Positions 1 to 9,999 of a stretch of DNA of 64,000 bases are shown in pieces. Positions within the stretch are counted from its first letter, which is position 1. Each line of letters opens with the position of its first letter. Source of the stretch: Cantharellus purpuraceus. Lineage: Eukaryota > Basidiomycota > Agaricomycetes > Cantharellales > Hydnaceae. Both the position numbers and the translations under genes were made by a program. Under the pieces are notes generated by a model. That model saw nothing but the letters and a program-made list of their open reading frames with translations. It ran no database searches and was not told the origin of the DNA. The stretch spans positions 1-64,000 of the forward strand of contig JALBUN010000045.1 of the NCBI GenBank assembly GCA_025174535.1. The letters are read 5' to 3'.

Positions 1-240
1 CCTCCATACACTCCATGCCTGTACATCTGTCCAGGAGGAACGCACACACACACACCCCTCCATACACTCCATGCCTGTACATCTGTCCAGGAGGAACACA
101 CACACCCCTCTCTATACACCTCCATGCCTGCACATCTGTCCAGGAGGAACGCACACACCCCTCTCCATACACCTCCATGCCTGCACATCTGTCCAGGAGG
201 AACACACATGCATCCCTTCATACCTCTCTGTGTCTGCACA
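1..240. repeat. Minisatellite, about 55-bp unit
   Basis: About four tandem copies of a roughly 53-58 bp unit, each with a 'ccatgcctg(t/c)acatctgtccaggagga' type core followed by a variable (ca)n and 'cccctc' stretch. The copies differ mainly in the CA-repeat length. Short plus-strand ORFs here only read through the repeat and show no recognisable protein. Confidence 0.85.
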
Positions 241-456
241 TCTGTTCAGCCCATCCCAGCCCAGCCCATCCATCCCAGCCCAGCCCATCCCAGTCCATCC
301 CAGCCCATTCCATTCCATCCCATCCCATCCCATCCCATCCCAGCCCAGCCCATCCCAGTCCATCCCAGTCCATCCCATCCCAGCCCATCCCAGTCCATCC
401 ATCCTAGCCCAGCCCATCCCATCCCATCCCATCCATCCTAGCCCAGCCTAGCCCAG
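241..456. repeat. Degenerate pentamer satellite (CATCC/CAGCC)
   Basis: Some 200 bp built almost entirely of the pentamers cccat and cccag in irregular order, with occasional ccatt and cctag variants. It directly follows the 55-bp minisatellite. Low complexity makes every frame look like Ser/Pro/His-rich protein, which should not be taken as coding. Confidence 0.85.
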
Positions 457-1060
457 CCCTACCTATTTTTTTGACTGACCTAGCCGACCTTTGCACCCCT
501 CTTTAAACCCATCCATCACAGTCAGCCCCCCATATATCACCACACCCCAGCATCCTCCAGAGATCATCTATCATTTGGGCCATCCAGTCCCTGAAGGCTC
601 AGTATGGACAGGATGGATTCCAGCTTCTGCTGTGCCTGATCCATCCAGAAATACCATCTGCCTCCATCTTGTCCAGCAGGATAGGTTTGGGGGTGCATTG
701 AATCATGAGTTTATCACTGTGCCCAGAGTAGCAGTGAATTATCATCATGTTCCAGAACACCATCCCCTGGCAGTTTACAGAGCTTCTATCCATCCCCTCA
801 TCTACTCTTCCATCATGTTTCCTTCACAACCCACACCTTCAGAGCCTCTATCAGAGCCTCTATCATTCCTTGATGTTCCCAGTTCTCAAACATGGCTTCA
901 ATCTTTGTTTAGTTGTTTTTGTGCATAAATTGCCCTGTACACCTGTTACATTTTAAAGCCAACCCTCTCCATGGTTTTCACAGATCTGGTGTACCTTCAA
1001 ATGTATAGTTTCCCTGCTCACAATGAAAATCTGGACTCTGAACCAGTTGCTGCCAGGTAG
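457..1060. other. Single-copy spacer, no gene recognised
   Basis: Unique sequence between two repeat arrays. It holds a 145-codon open frame (491-928, plus) with no motif I recognise, rich in Ser/Pro/His from CCA/TCA-rich DNA. I cannot support a gene here. Confidence 0.5.
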
Positions 1061-1062
1061 CA

Positions 1063-1797
1063 TTCCATTGGACGTCTTGTTCCATTGGGCATCTTGTTCC
1101 ATTGGGCATCTTGTTCCATTGGGCGCCTGGTTCCATTGGGCGTCTGGTTCCATTGGGCGTCTGGTTCCATGGGAGGTGTTCCATTGAGCATCTGGTTCCA
1201 TTGGGGCCCCTGGTTCCATGGGAGGTGTTCCACTGGGCGTCTGGTTCCATGGGAGGTGTTCCATTGGGCATCTGGTTCCATTGGGCGTCTGGTTCCATTG
1301 GGCGTCTGGTTCCATTGGGGCGCCTGGTTCCATGGGAGGTGTTCCATTGGGCGTCTGGTTCCATGGGAGGTGTTCCATTGGGCGTCTGGTTCCATTGGGC
1401 GTCTGGTTCCATGGGAGGTGTTCCATTGGGCGTCTGGTTCCATTGGGGTGCCTGGTTCCATGGGAGGTGTTCCATTGGACGTCTGGTTCCATTGGGCGTC
1501 TGGTTCCATTGGGCGTCTGGTTCCATTGGGGCGCCTGGTTCCATGGGAGGTGTTCCATTGGGCGTCTGGTTCCATTGGGCGTCTGGTTCCATTAGGCGTC
1601 TGGTTCCATTGGGGCGCCTGGTTCCATGGGAGGTGTTCCATTGGGGGTCTGGTTCCATGGGAGGTGTTCCATTGGGCATCTGGTTCCATGGGAGGTGTTC
1701 CATTGGGCGTCTGGTTCCATTGGGCGTCTGGTTCCATTGGGCGTCTGGTTCCATTGGGCGTCTGGTTCCATGGGAGGTGTTCCATTGGGCGTCTGGA
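1063..1797. repeat. 17-bp compound minisatellite
   Basis: Roughly 735 bp of tandem units. The basic unit is ggttccattgggcgtct (17 bp). A longer 31-bp variant inserts 'gggaggtgttccat' after the first ccat. Seventeen is not a multiple of three, so three units (51 bp) encode a 17-residue period and each array is read in all three frames in turn. The unit has no stop in several frames on either strand, so ORFs of 200-315 codons overlap here on both strands. No start context, intron or domain singles out one of them as a gene. Confidence 0.92.
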
Positions 1798-2050
1798 AGG
1801 CATTCAGTTGAACCTGCCTTATGGGGAAAGGTGCACCAGATGGACCCATGGAGCGTTCAGTTGAACCTGCCTTATGGGGAAAGCAGGGCCTGGGGTGGGC
1901 CAGGTGGGCCGGGTGGGCCGGGTGGAACGGGACGGGCCGTATGGAACGTTCCTTTGAACCTGCCTAATGGGGGTATGTTCCATGGGGCGCCTGCTTGGCG
2001 GTTGCCTTTTGAGGGAATTTGGCCACCTCCAACGGCTGAACCCCCGTAGG
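1798..2050. repeat. Direct 30-bp repeat and GGGCC-rich tract beside the minisatellite
   Basis: A segment with core 'ttgaacctgcct(t)atgggg' recurs at about 1808, 1862 and 1956. Between the second and third copies lies a G-rich tract with repeated 'gggccgggt' (about 1892-1935). These look like older, more diverged members of the adjacent array. One plus-strand frame from the minisatellite continues through this part to 2049, adding Gly/Pro-rich sequence. Confidence 0.6.
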
Positions 2051-2063
2051 AGGGTGGATAATA

Positions 2064-2568
2064 TGGGTAGGAGTCATTGCATGAGTCACCATTACTCAAA
2101 TAACTCGGTCAATACTTCGTTTCCCAGGCTGATTAGCACAGATATGGGTAGGCATGGCTTCTATTGAACTCTCCACTGAAAATGGAGTCAGGAGGTGCAG
2201 TGGTTGCGAAGATATTGAGCATTTACTGGCAGTGGTGACCAGATTGAGTCGGAGATTGAAATGAGTCATGTGATCGACAATGAGTCAGTTGTCCGGGTGA
2301 CTCCGGCTGACTTTGAGGCTGCTGACATCTGCGAAGGTTTGTGGGTCCATGTGGGTCCCAAAACTTCGCCCAGCAGAACAATAAGTTTGTAGACTCATTT
2401 CTGCATGGAAAATTCCCAAAAAAATATGAAAAAATAGAGAATATTTGAATGGCCCTGAATCAAGAGAAAGCAGCAGATATATGCTGATATTTTAAGGCCA
2501 TGAAGTGAAATTGTACAGTTTTGGGACTTTAAACAAGATCTTTTTAAGGGAAAACCAGTTCCCATACA
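2064..2568 (+). mobile_element. Truncated copy of the 55.7-kb mobile element end
   Basis: This 505-bp block is the reverse complement of 55654-56155, about 90% identical by eye. It starts inside the GAGTCAT repeat and ends exactly at the element terminus, gttcccataca (2558-2568), the same 11 bp that bound the intact element at 55654. It retains three TGAGTCA heptamers (2082, 2262, 2281). The rest of the element is missing and is replaced upstream by minisatellite DNA. After 2568 the sequence runs into an unrelated ORF; the first five bases, tcaag, would be the target duplication, but no partner is visible because the left end is lost. Confidence 0.88.
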
Positions 2569-3101
2569 TCAAGTGGCCGGCCAGGGTGGAGGTGACTAAT
2601 GCCCTCATGGAGCGATTGAAAAGTGGATTCTGTGCATGCTTTGACTCTGACAATCAGATTCTTCCTCCCACACAAGCAGGTGCAGTGGGATGCCTGAAAG
2701 CAATGTGGCGACTTTGTATTGAACAAGATCTGGGCAATCCATTTGATATTTACATGAGCGGGAGCGTAGTGTTCGCGGATGATTCTACTTGGTGGCACAT
2801 GGTCCCAGATGATCCCAGGCTTCTGGTTGTTTCTTCTGCAGTAGACAATCCACCTAACCATCTGGATATGTCACGCCTCCCTTTATCTGACCGTATGTGG
2901 ATGGCACATGTGTTCATATACCGTATGCGCAAGGGTAACAATGATCTGGAATTTGACATGTTTGTGATTAAATTCATTGGCATCTGCCTTGACTCCAAGT
3001 CGCCCCTCTCTCCCTGCCATCTGGTAGCAGACTGTGTTTTACTAGCAGGCATGCTAGTTGGCCTTCGACTCGATCGATGGGACTTGGCAAGGCTTGACTA
3101 G
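2569..3101 (+). pseudogene. Fragment of an unrecognised protein gene, fused to a transposon end
   Basis: The open frame continues out of the mobile-element end (its ATG at 2505 lies inside the element). About 175 residues follow that look protein-like: mixed hydrophobic and charged residues with a Trp-Trp-His-Met stretch near 'DDSTWWHMVPDD', ending at a stop at 3099-3101. The gene's own start is not visible and was probably lost upstream of the insertion. A possible intron donor (gtaaga) follows at about 3102, and similar-looking coding text resumes at about 3165, so the gene may have had further exons. I do not recognise the family. It is best read as a 5'-truncated host gene. Confidence 0.45.
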
Positions 3102-3712
3102 AGGTAAGAAGATAGACATTTGGGATAATTCATTGCATGAGTTGTTGACTTTATGCTTTTGCAGTCAAACCATCAAAATACTTCAGCGGGCAGTCATGAA
3201 TTGCATGCTAGCTGTGCTTCTTGATGAGATTCCTTGCGAGATGAACTTGCCAAGCTCACATCACTATGGCCGTGTGGTTCCACGCTATGCCCCAGAACCT
3301 GCGGGTTGTCCCTAACGGATGGACGTGTAGCACTGTGGGGAGGGTGGGTTGTATAAAGTAGAATGATCACGGTGCAGGTTAGGAGGATGGGTCTGCCAAA
3401 GGCAGACAAGAAGGGTATCGTCTGGTCCTGATGAGCCGTCTCTGTTGTGTGTCCGCCACAGCTGCTGCTGTCTCGATAGGCTAGAGCCTATCCCGCCAAC
3501 CCAATTATTCCCGCATTTGACGCCCTCGCAACTGACATTGAACGTGGAGGTTTTCCAAGTGCTGATTTAGAATGTTGTCCTTATTCCTGCAGGGATTTAT
3601 TCTTATTGTGACACATGTATTGCCAGAAACAATCCATTAGATGTTGACGTTGACTGACACTGACTTTGTGACTTGAGTCAAGCGCCAAGCGTCTCTGGAC
3701 AACAGTCAAACC

Positions 3713-4990
3713 ATGAGCCTCGCACTCCAGCATGCAGACAATATCAAGAACAGGCGCGTTAAGTCTATCCGCCTGCTAATCCCTCCCCAAATTTTGCAAG
3801 ACATTCCTTTGTGAGCATCATCGTTACGTGCAAGACATCACGCAACGGCTGATACATAAGAGGTCTTTGTTGGCTGCCAACACGGTGCTGGAAGGACGAG
3901 GGTTTGTTGAGGCTGTCCTCTGTGGAGAAGATGATTGCCTCATTGTGGTCGTGGGGTGAGTAGTCTCACCTGACTCGCCCAAACGCTGCAAAAATGCTAA
4001 TGTCTGTTCTGTATCTGAGTAGCCCGTGCTCAGTGAATGATCCCAAATCAGCATTGGAATATGCAGTGAAATTGCGTGCCTATGCTGACAAGGTGAAGGA
4101 AGACCTCATCATTCAACGGCTGTCAGTCGACTACTATCTCATCTCAGTAGCCATTTGTTGCATTCAGACCACGAATAACAATATGATGGAGGGCTCATCA
4201 ATGGTAGTTCCTCGTTCTCCCTCATGCACTTTACTGTATACAAGGCTGACTGACAAACCAGACATGAATGGCAGGTGTGTTGCGCAAACCTCTCTATTGT
4301 GTGTCTGCGTTGAAACATTGTTCATAAGATGCAATATTAACAAGGGCCTTCGCCTTGCACGTGGGCTGCTTCTCGAAATCGCAACACTTGTCCCACCCGC
4401 AGGATGTGAATATCTCAGTAGAGTTTCCAAGCAGAATTTTTCATCGACATCACACAATACACTGCGGATCTTATATCATAGGGTGCAATTGGTGCACGTA
4501 CAACTGAGTCGCAAGTAGGTGTTGGTTTACTACTACTCACGATACCGCTGAGTAGGTATATTGATCGCTTCTTTATATGCCTTCTACATGATGTCATTCC
4601 CTTAAAAATTCTTCTGCATTCCTAGGTCCACCACGAGCTCGTTTCCAGACTATCCATGCCGACTGGTTTCAAGAATGCAACAGATGGGATTATCGATGTT
4701 GCTGTGCAAGCTTGTTGCGCTGCTAGGAGCGGCTACTGTTTCTTGAGTGTGGGGAAAGAAGGTTTCTGTGGAATAGTCGAGACCGAGATCAGTCATATTT
4801 CATTGGGATGCTGCAGAGCATGGTGGATTACCTTTGTAACATCTTTGTTTTTCATCACTCCTTTTCTGGTGGGCCGCTCGACCATCTCTGACCACTGTGT
4901 CCCTGTCACAGGGTAATCCGGATGTACATGTTTTCCTTCGTGGCCTGAATTTCAGAGCTCGTGCTGACCGACTCCCCAGCGTGTATCATG
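3713..4990 (+). pseudogene. DAHP synthase relic (first step of the shikimate pathway)
   Basis: Scattered segments in order match the class I (AroF/G/H, yeast Aro3/Aro4) 3-deoxy-D-arabino-heptulosonate-7-phosphate synthase. At about 3740-3790 'RRVKSIRLLIPPQIL'. Across an intron (about 3957-4020) the 'VVVG|PCS.NDPKSALEYA' phosphoenolpyruvate loop. At about 4336-4400 'NINKGLRLARGLLLEIAT' and 'AGCEYL'. At about 4484-4516 'GAIGARTTESQ'. After an intron ending about 4625, 'MPTGFKNATDG' (4655 on) and 'FLSVGKEG', then 'GNPDVHVFLRG' at about 4912-4950. The KPRTT...GWKGLIN stretch (about 4165-4195) is frameshifted, and the part downstream of the LRG motif (the metal-binding His and 'DCSHxNS' region) is missing. 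Function of the intact family is condensation of PEP and erythrose-4-phosphate; this copy cannot make a full enzyme. It could be a decayed paralogue. Identification is strong, loss of function likely. Confidence 0.82.
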
Positions 4991-5342
4991 GGATGATACC
5001 GTGAAAGTCCTTGATCGTCTCCGCCAAGGCGTACAAGGCAGGCAATCGTGTGTACGCCTTGCAAAGCAGTTAAATGGCTCTTAGAAAATTGAGACGAGAT
5101 GTCTCAATAACGCTATCTCTTATGATATAGACAAGGGGACGGTGACCACGCCATATATTAGGTGGACGCTCATTAAAGGCGTTTTGGTTTACCTAAGTCA
5201 TGGTGTCATGGATGTCTCCATTAATCGCACTCAAGTATCATAAACATCAGCTTTCTACAAACCCTTGACATTTCCATGTCTCAAGATTGACTGTGCGGCA
5301 TTACGCGTTTACGCGTTTACATTAGATGACCTGTAAGTTTAA
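4991..5342. other. Intergenic, nothing recognised
   Basis: No ORF of note. A short direct repeat 'acgcgttt' sits near 5303-5320. This stretch separates the 3' end of the DAHP-synthase relic from the 3' end of the convergent carboxypeptidase gene. Confidence 0.5.
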
Positions 5343-8300
5343 CTAGGCCAATATCATGGATACAATAACAGCAACTACACATGCAACACCCGTCATGGCA
5401 GCATGCGAAGCAGCTCCGTTCTTTCCGGTAGAGGTGGCAACCGCTGTCGCTGTCGAATGAAGCTGTCCCACGCAGCGATGGTCGCACTCGGCCAGATGGT
5501 CAACCCCAACGTTGTCCCGGAGCCAGTGAAGATCGGATTGGTCTCTGCAGGAAGAATATCGTTCACAAGTGGATGGTTTACACCGACGGTGGCAGACCGA
5601 TCCGTTACGGTTCGACCCTAGCACGAATTCACGCACAAAGACGAGTGCCTGCCAAATGCATAAATTGAAGTTGCTGATGAGTATCAAGATTGGACCCACG
5701 CGCAGAAAGGGATGGTGTATGAAAGTGAACCGCTCACCCGTTCAGGCTGCAATTGTGGGATTAGATGGCCTGCCTTATCGAAAAGAACGTAGGTGATGTT
5801 TCGTTCCTGGTGGACGATACCAGCGATTGCACCATCGTTGCCGAACCAAGCTGTCGATGGCTTTTGCGTGAACCCTTGGATCCCCCCAAACGTCGTGTTC
5901 TGAATTGTGGCTGGTCAAGATATTGAGGTGAGTACTGCAAAGTCCCGAAAGTGGAAGCCGGTGTACTTTCACTGCCCAGGTGTGAAACAAGGAGGTCGTC
6001 GCTACCCGAGTAGATAACCCACGAGATATTCATCGCACTGCTGTTTGTAGCCAGGTCTGTCAAGAAAGCACCCGATCTAAGAATGGCGCAAGTGAGTCTC
6101 AATTCCCGCCGTAATCAATACAACTCTTACTCGACACCTGAGTAATTCAAGGATGAGGATCGACGTCAAATGCTGATAGCGTATGCACTTACTCGGGTCA
6201 CCGAACTGATTCGCGCCAGCTGTACACGGCATGTGATCAGTTGAAGAAACTGACGCGCAATGCACAGACTCACGCTTCAAAAAATTGGTAACATTGTTCT
6301 CGAACGGATAATTGATGCTCGACGTCCAATTCTTGCTCGTCGGCGCGTGCAGCGCTGCACGGGTACGAGGATCTACAAAACGCACCACGTTAAAACCTGA
6401 CAGACTAGCATACACATGGCACATGCCATTCATGAAAAAGGTGCCAACCTGAGGTGCCTCAGGGTTCAACGCATCGGGAATGCTATACACATCAAAGCCA
6501 GGCTGCATGGAAAGTGGGTCATTGATCGCTAGTCAAACATGTAACGTTAATAGGTAAGTCTTTGGTGCCTATTGATCATAGACCAAGCCACGCACACCAC
6601 GGCAGCGTGAAGTTGACCGCGTAGTCGATCAGCTCAATGAGCAGGAAGCACTGATAGAACGGGTCAATGGTCCCATTGGTGCGCATGGATAGATCACGCT
6701 TCCACGATATCCTTCTCTCCTCTCGCACTGCCAGTTCGCGCTTGCTCATGCTCGACGATGATTTTGATGTCCGGGAAAGGGCAGACAGGAATGATTCCTT
6801 GGTAAGAGTCTTAGGCTGCGCGAGGCCAGCTGCCTGGAAAACGTTTGTACTGTTGATGATCTGGTTAGGGTGGAGAGATGGAAAGGGGCCGGCTTGTGGA
6901 TATGTAAGGTTCAAGTCGTAACCACACAAGTGACGTCTATACAAATGACATCAACGGGTGACAACAATCAAATACGAAACAATGACACACTGTTCCTTGA
7001 AGTAGTTGTATACCTCTGGATCAAAATCTATGAGCTGTGGGTACGTCTCTATGACGCGAAGCTATGAGCGATTGTCGGTGAATACTGACCATCATACGAG
7101 GAGGTTACGAAAACGTACCACCGGCAAGTCTTCAACGACTGGTTCCGAGCCTATGGAACCATCTGGGTGGGGTGTCAATGGATGCACCTGGACAACAAGG
7201 ATCCACTTACCGCCAATAGCGAATTTGACGAGGTGGGCTGGGGGGTTTGGCGTGGAGAAATATGTTTTGGTAATGCATGGTATATACGTTCCTGGCGTTT
7301 CATGAGTTGGGTAGGTTAGGGGCCACCCATGCTGAACGTACCAGCATAACTCTACGGAGAATAGTTACAATAAATACACTCGACAGATAGTTTCATGACT
7401 GTTCTTACCTCGCCTGTGAGATACAAAGGTCGTTTTGCAAGACTGGGGAAGACCTGAACTAAGTTCGATAAGAAGCCCATAAAGTCGGTTCCCATCTGAT
7501 CCTCTGAGAAAATGTACCCCATGCTATCGGCGGTCGAGAATCCTGTTCCAACCTGCAGACAAAGGCTGAGACTAAACTGGGATGGAGTGAAGCTTCACTA
7601 GCACTGACGGGCTGGTCAATCCAGACGCTTGACAGACGCTGTGAGTACAGAAAAGAACAGATAAAACGTCAGAGGACTTACGTATCTGCGAGTGAATTTC
7701 AACCAAACTCATTTTTAACAAGTGACAAGTCATCGGCGACGTGCAATGGCCCATTCTGGAAACAACATTAGACTGCTCTCACAACTTAAATCATAGAAAG
7801 TGAGAGCATACCTCAAATAACATGCCGAGCATGCTGGAGGGGGCCTAGCAAGCCGACATCTCAGGCACTGGGCCATTATGCATAATGCACGACAACCCAC
7901 CTCCATTGAGCCAAATCATCCAAGGACTGGGGTATAAAGCAAAAGGTGTGAGCGGTGGGGCGACACAATGCAACAGAAGAGCAGTTGGGGGAAGAAAAGA
8001 CTGACTCGTTGCTGCTGTCATTCGCGTTCCCGGTCAGGGAGCCATTACTTTTCTCAAAAGCCCAAAAGAACAGGGTATTGCCCGCGATCGTGGCCATGCA
8101 AGCAAAGAAGCCAATTACCACGAGATCACGCTAGACCCGACATTGCGTACATGACATCCATGCACCGTCGAGTATAGTGTAGACAGTAGACGTACAGACA
8201 AGTCATTGCTAACACGCGGTGAAGAGTGAAAGGCAGATGTGTCGTCCGCCTGGACCAGCAGAAGCCTCCTGAGCACCTTCTGAGGCACTTTGTGAATACG

Positions 8301-8391
8301 CGTACGTACATCCAACCCAAACACACAGTAGCCCCAGAAAATTTGCAAAAGGGAGGCCCCATCTGGCAATCGAGATGTGACAAAGGCGCAA
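5343..8391 (-). CDS. Serine carboxypeptidase, peptidase family S10 (intron-rich, possibly decaying)
   Basis: Many exons read in order as a fungal S10 carboxypeptidase, an exopeptidase of the secretory pathway or cell surface. The start proposed at 8391 opens with a signal-peptide-like stretch (hydrophobic 'FLGLLCVWVGCTYA'). Then come 'NTLFFWAFEKSNGSL' (about 8075), 'WMIWLNGG' (about 7905), 'SSMLGMLFENGPLHV' across an intron, 'VGTGFSTADSMGY' (about 7540), 'DQMGTDFMGFLSNL', and 'YLTGE|SYAG|TYIP' with the nucleophile serine on a microexon at 7342-7351. Further on are 'CGYDLNLTYPQ', 'NPEAP', 'SKNWT', 'YSGSDDLLVSHLG' (catalytic Asp region, about 6020) and 'FDKAGHLIPQ' (catalytic His, about 5775), then 'FVREFVLGSN'. 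A hydrophobic C-terminal tail follows Gly/Ala/Ser residues and could be a GPI signal. Problems: the GGPG(S/C)SS oxyanion-hole motif is about 5 nt short at the exon junction near 7840, and the last exon changes frame near 5600 and 5455. It is either a decaying gene or one with assembly errors. Family assignment is firm; intactness is doubtful. Confidence 0.8.
7342..7351 (-). other. 10-nt microexon encoding the catalytic Ser of the S10 peptidase
   Basis: On the minus strand AGTTATGCTG is flanked by a 57-nt intron (7352-7408, gtaagaac...ccgtag) and a 50-nt intron (7292-7341, gtacgttc...cgccag). Joining GGCGAG, the microexon and GAACGTATATACC keeps frame and gives G-E-S-Y-A-G-T-Y-I-P, the S10 nucleophile motif. 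Skipping it loses the serine and shifts the frame. Confidence 0.85.
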
Positions 8392-9365
8392 AGGCAGTTA
8401 TCAATTGCCGTGGGTGCGGATTTAATAAGAGAACCGAGTCGTGAAGCGAGATGGCAGACAAGACGTGGCAGGCATCGACTGTGTTCCTTGGAGCGACTGA
8501 ATGTGAACGGCGACCACTCGGCAGCTTATAAAAACGCTCTAGTGCTCCACCCATAGGCCAGGTATTTCAGGCAGGGCGCTAACTAGCACCTCTTTCCCAC
8601 TCCCTTCTCCTTGTACGATGGTGGCATCGCTATGTATCCCGTCCTCGTCCTCGATGGGGACGCCATGCGCGTGCTGGCTTAAGTACGGTGTTGGTGGTTC
8701 AAAAGTCCCCAGAGACCGACTGAGGCGAGTACAGAGCCAGAGCTATACCGCGCTTTTCCATCCTTCAGCGGCTCGACGTCCATATGAAGCATCGCCGTGA
8801 TACGATTGTCGTTGATAACGCCGCTGGATGGGGCCCGCGCACAATCGTGCATGTGTGTCCCCCACATGCGAGCTCATCAACCGGTGTTCACGGCCATGCT
8901 CCCTATCGACACTCTCGTCGTGCATCGTGCGAACGATCAGTCTACGCTCAAATGCAACACCTGCCTTATCTCCATGCACACCCCATTCTCTGTATCACGT
9001 CTTTAAATAGGCTTTTGCGACGCCTGTATGTAGACCCGAGGGTGCATCAAGTGTGTCGTCGCCATCGGACAGGGTACCAGTGCCACGAGACGTGTGGATG
9101 CCACAGAGGTGGGTGGGTGTCACACACGGACCACCCCATTGAGTCGATTCGCGTGTCAAGGGCTATCGTCCACAATCATGCCCAGTATCGGAACGTGCTT
9201 GCCGACGTGCTGAGGGTTTTCCGCTTGACTGGGCTGCTGTCCGCCTTGACGACAAGCCGCCATGTACGCATCTAGCAAACGGTGGTTTGCAGGAGAACCT
9301 CCACATTACATTGGGTAAGCCCACTTGGACATTGACAACACCAGCGAGACGATGGTTGACGGGTT
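8392..9365. other. No gene recognised
   Basis: GC-balanced sequence with overlapping short ORFs on both strands (longest 163 codons, 8784-9275 plus, His/Arg/Cys-rich). No domain, intron pattern or codon signal I can use. It includes the likely promoter of the minus-strand carboxypeptidase just above 8391. Confidence 0.45.
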
Positions 9366-9371
9366 GTATCT

Positions 9372-9520
9372 GGTGTGTGCGGAAGTGATACATTCCTTCC
9401 ATACACATTTCATATAGCACCATTTAAATATGCTCATCTCTCCTCTTGTCTGGTGTGTACAGTAAGAGATACATTCCTTCAATGCACATTTCATATTGCT
9501 CACCATTTAAATATGCTTAT
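9372..9520. repeat. Two direct copies of a ~75-bp repeat
   Basis: The segments at about 9372-9434 and 9450-9516 share 'tggtgtgt', '(a)gatacattccttc', 'acacatttcatat' and 'caccatttaaatatgct', differing by scattered substitutions. This is a simple tandem duplication, and overlapping short ORFs (9306-9506 minus, 9375-9560 plus) are by-products. Confidence 0.8.
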
Positions 9521-9999
9521 TTTGTTTCGTGGGCTGTTGACAGCGTCGACAAAACTTTGATAAGAAACGTCAGATAGAAGTATATATCCATTCTTCATCG
9601 TGACGCCAACACATCAATTGAGATGTGGGGGGGCATCGTCAAAACAAACACTCACCAGGACAGAGTACACCGACGACCATCAAATGCCTTTCTTTCACTT
9701 GTTCAATCATCAAAGGAAGGAGGGCTTTTGCTTTGCTGACATTCCGAGTCCTCCCGAGTCAAGTTGCGGGATTTGGGGGATCGCAACGTCGGAAAGACCA
9801 TGCCTTGACCGACTGACTTGACTATCTGACTGTCTGACACTTGTGTCGTCCGTCCATCGATCGTCTGGCGAAGATTTGTCCGCTAGATCGGGCTTGGATG
9901 GCATGCGTTATTCGTCTTCATAGTCTTGAGCCATTGAGCTACACAGAATATGAATATCTTATCAGTTATTTTCGCGTCTCTCTTTTGCTCAACATGGTG

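Noticed and set aside
978..1803. Minus-strand repeat proteins (Met-Glu-Pro-Asp-Ala-Gln-Trp-Asn type) of about 260 codons
   Set aside because: They are readings of the 17-bp minisatellite, present in several frames at once on both strands; no promoter, intron or domain favours one.
8784..9275. 163-codon plus-strand ORF
   Set aside because: No motif or protein-like pattern; His/Arg/Cys composition is what GC-balanced non-coding DNA gives.
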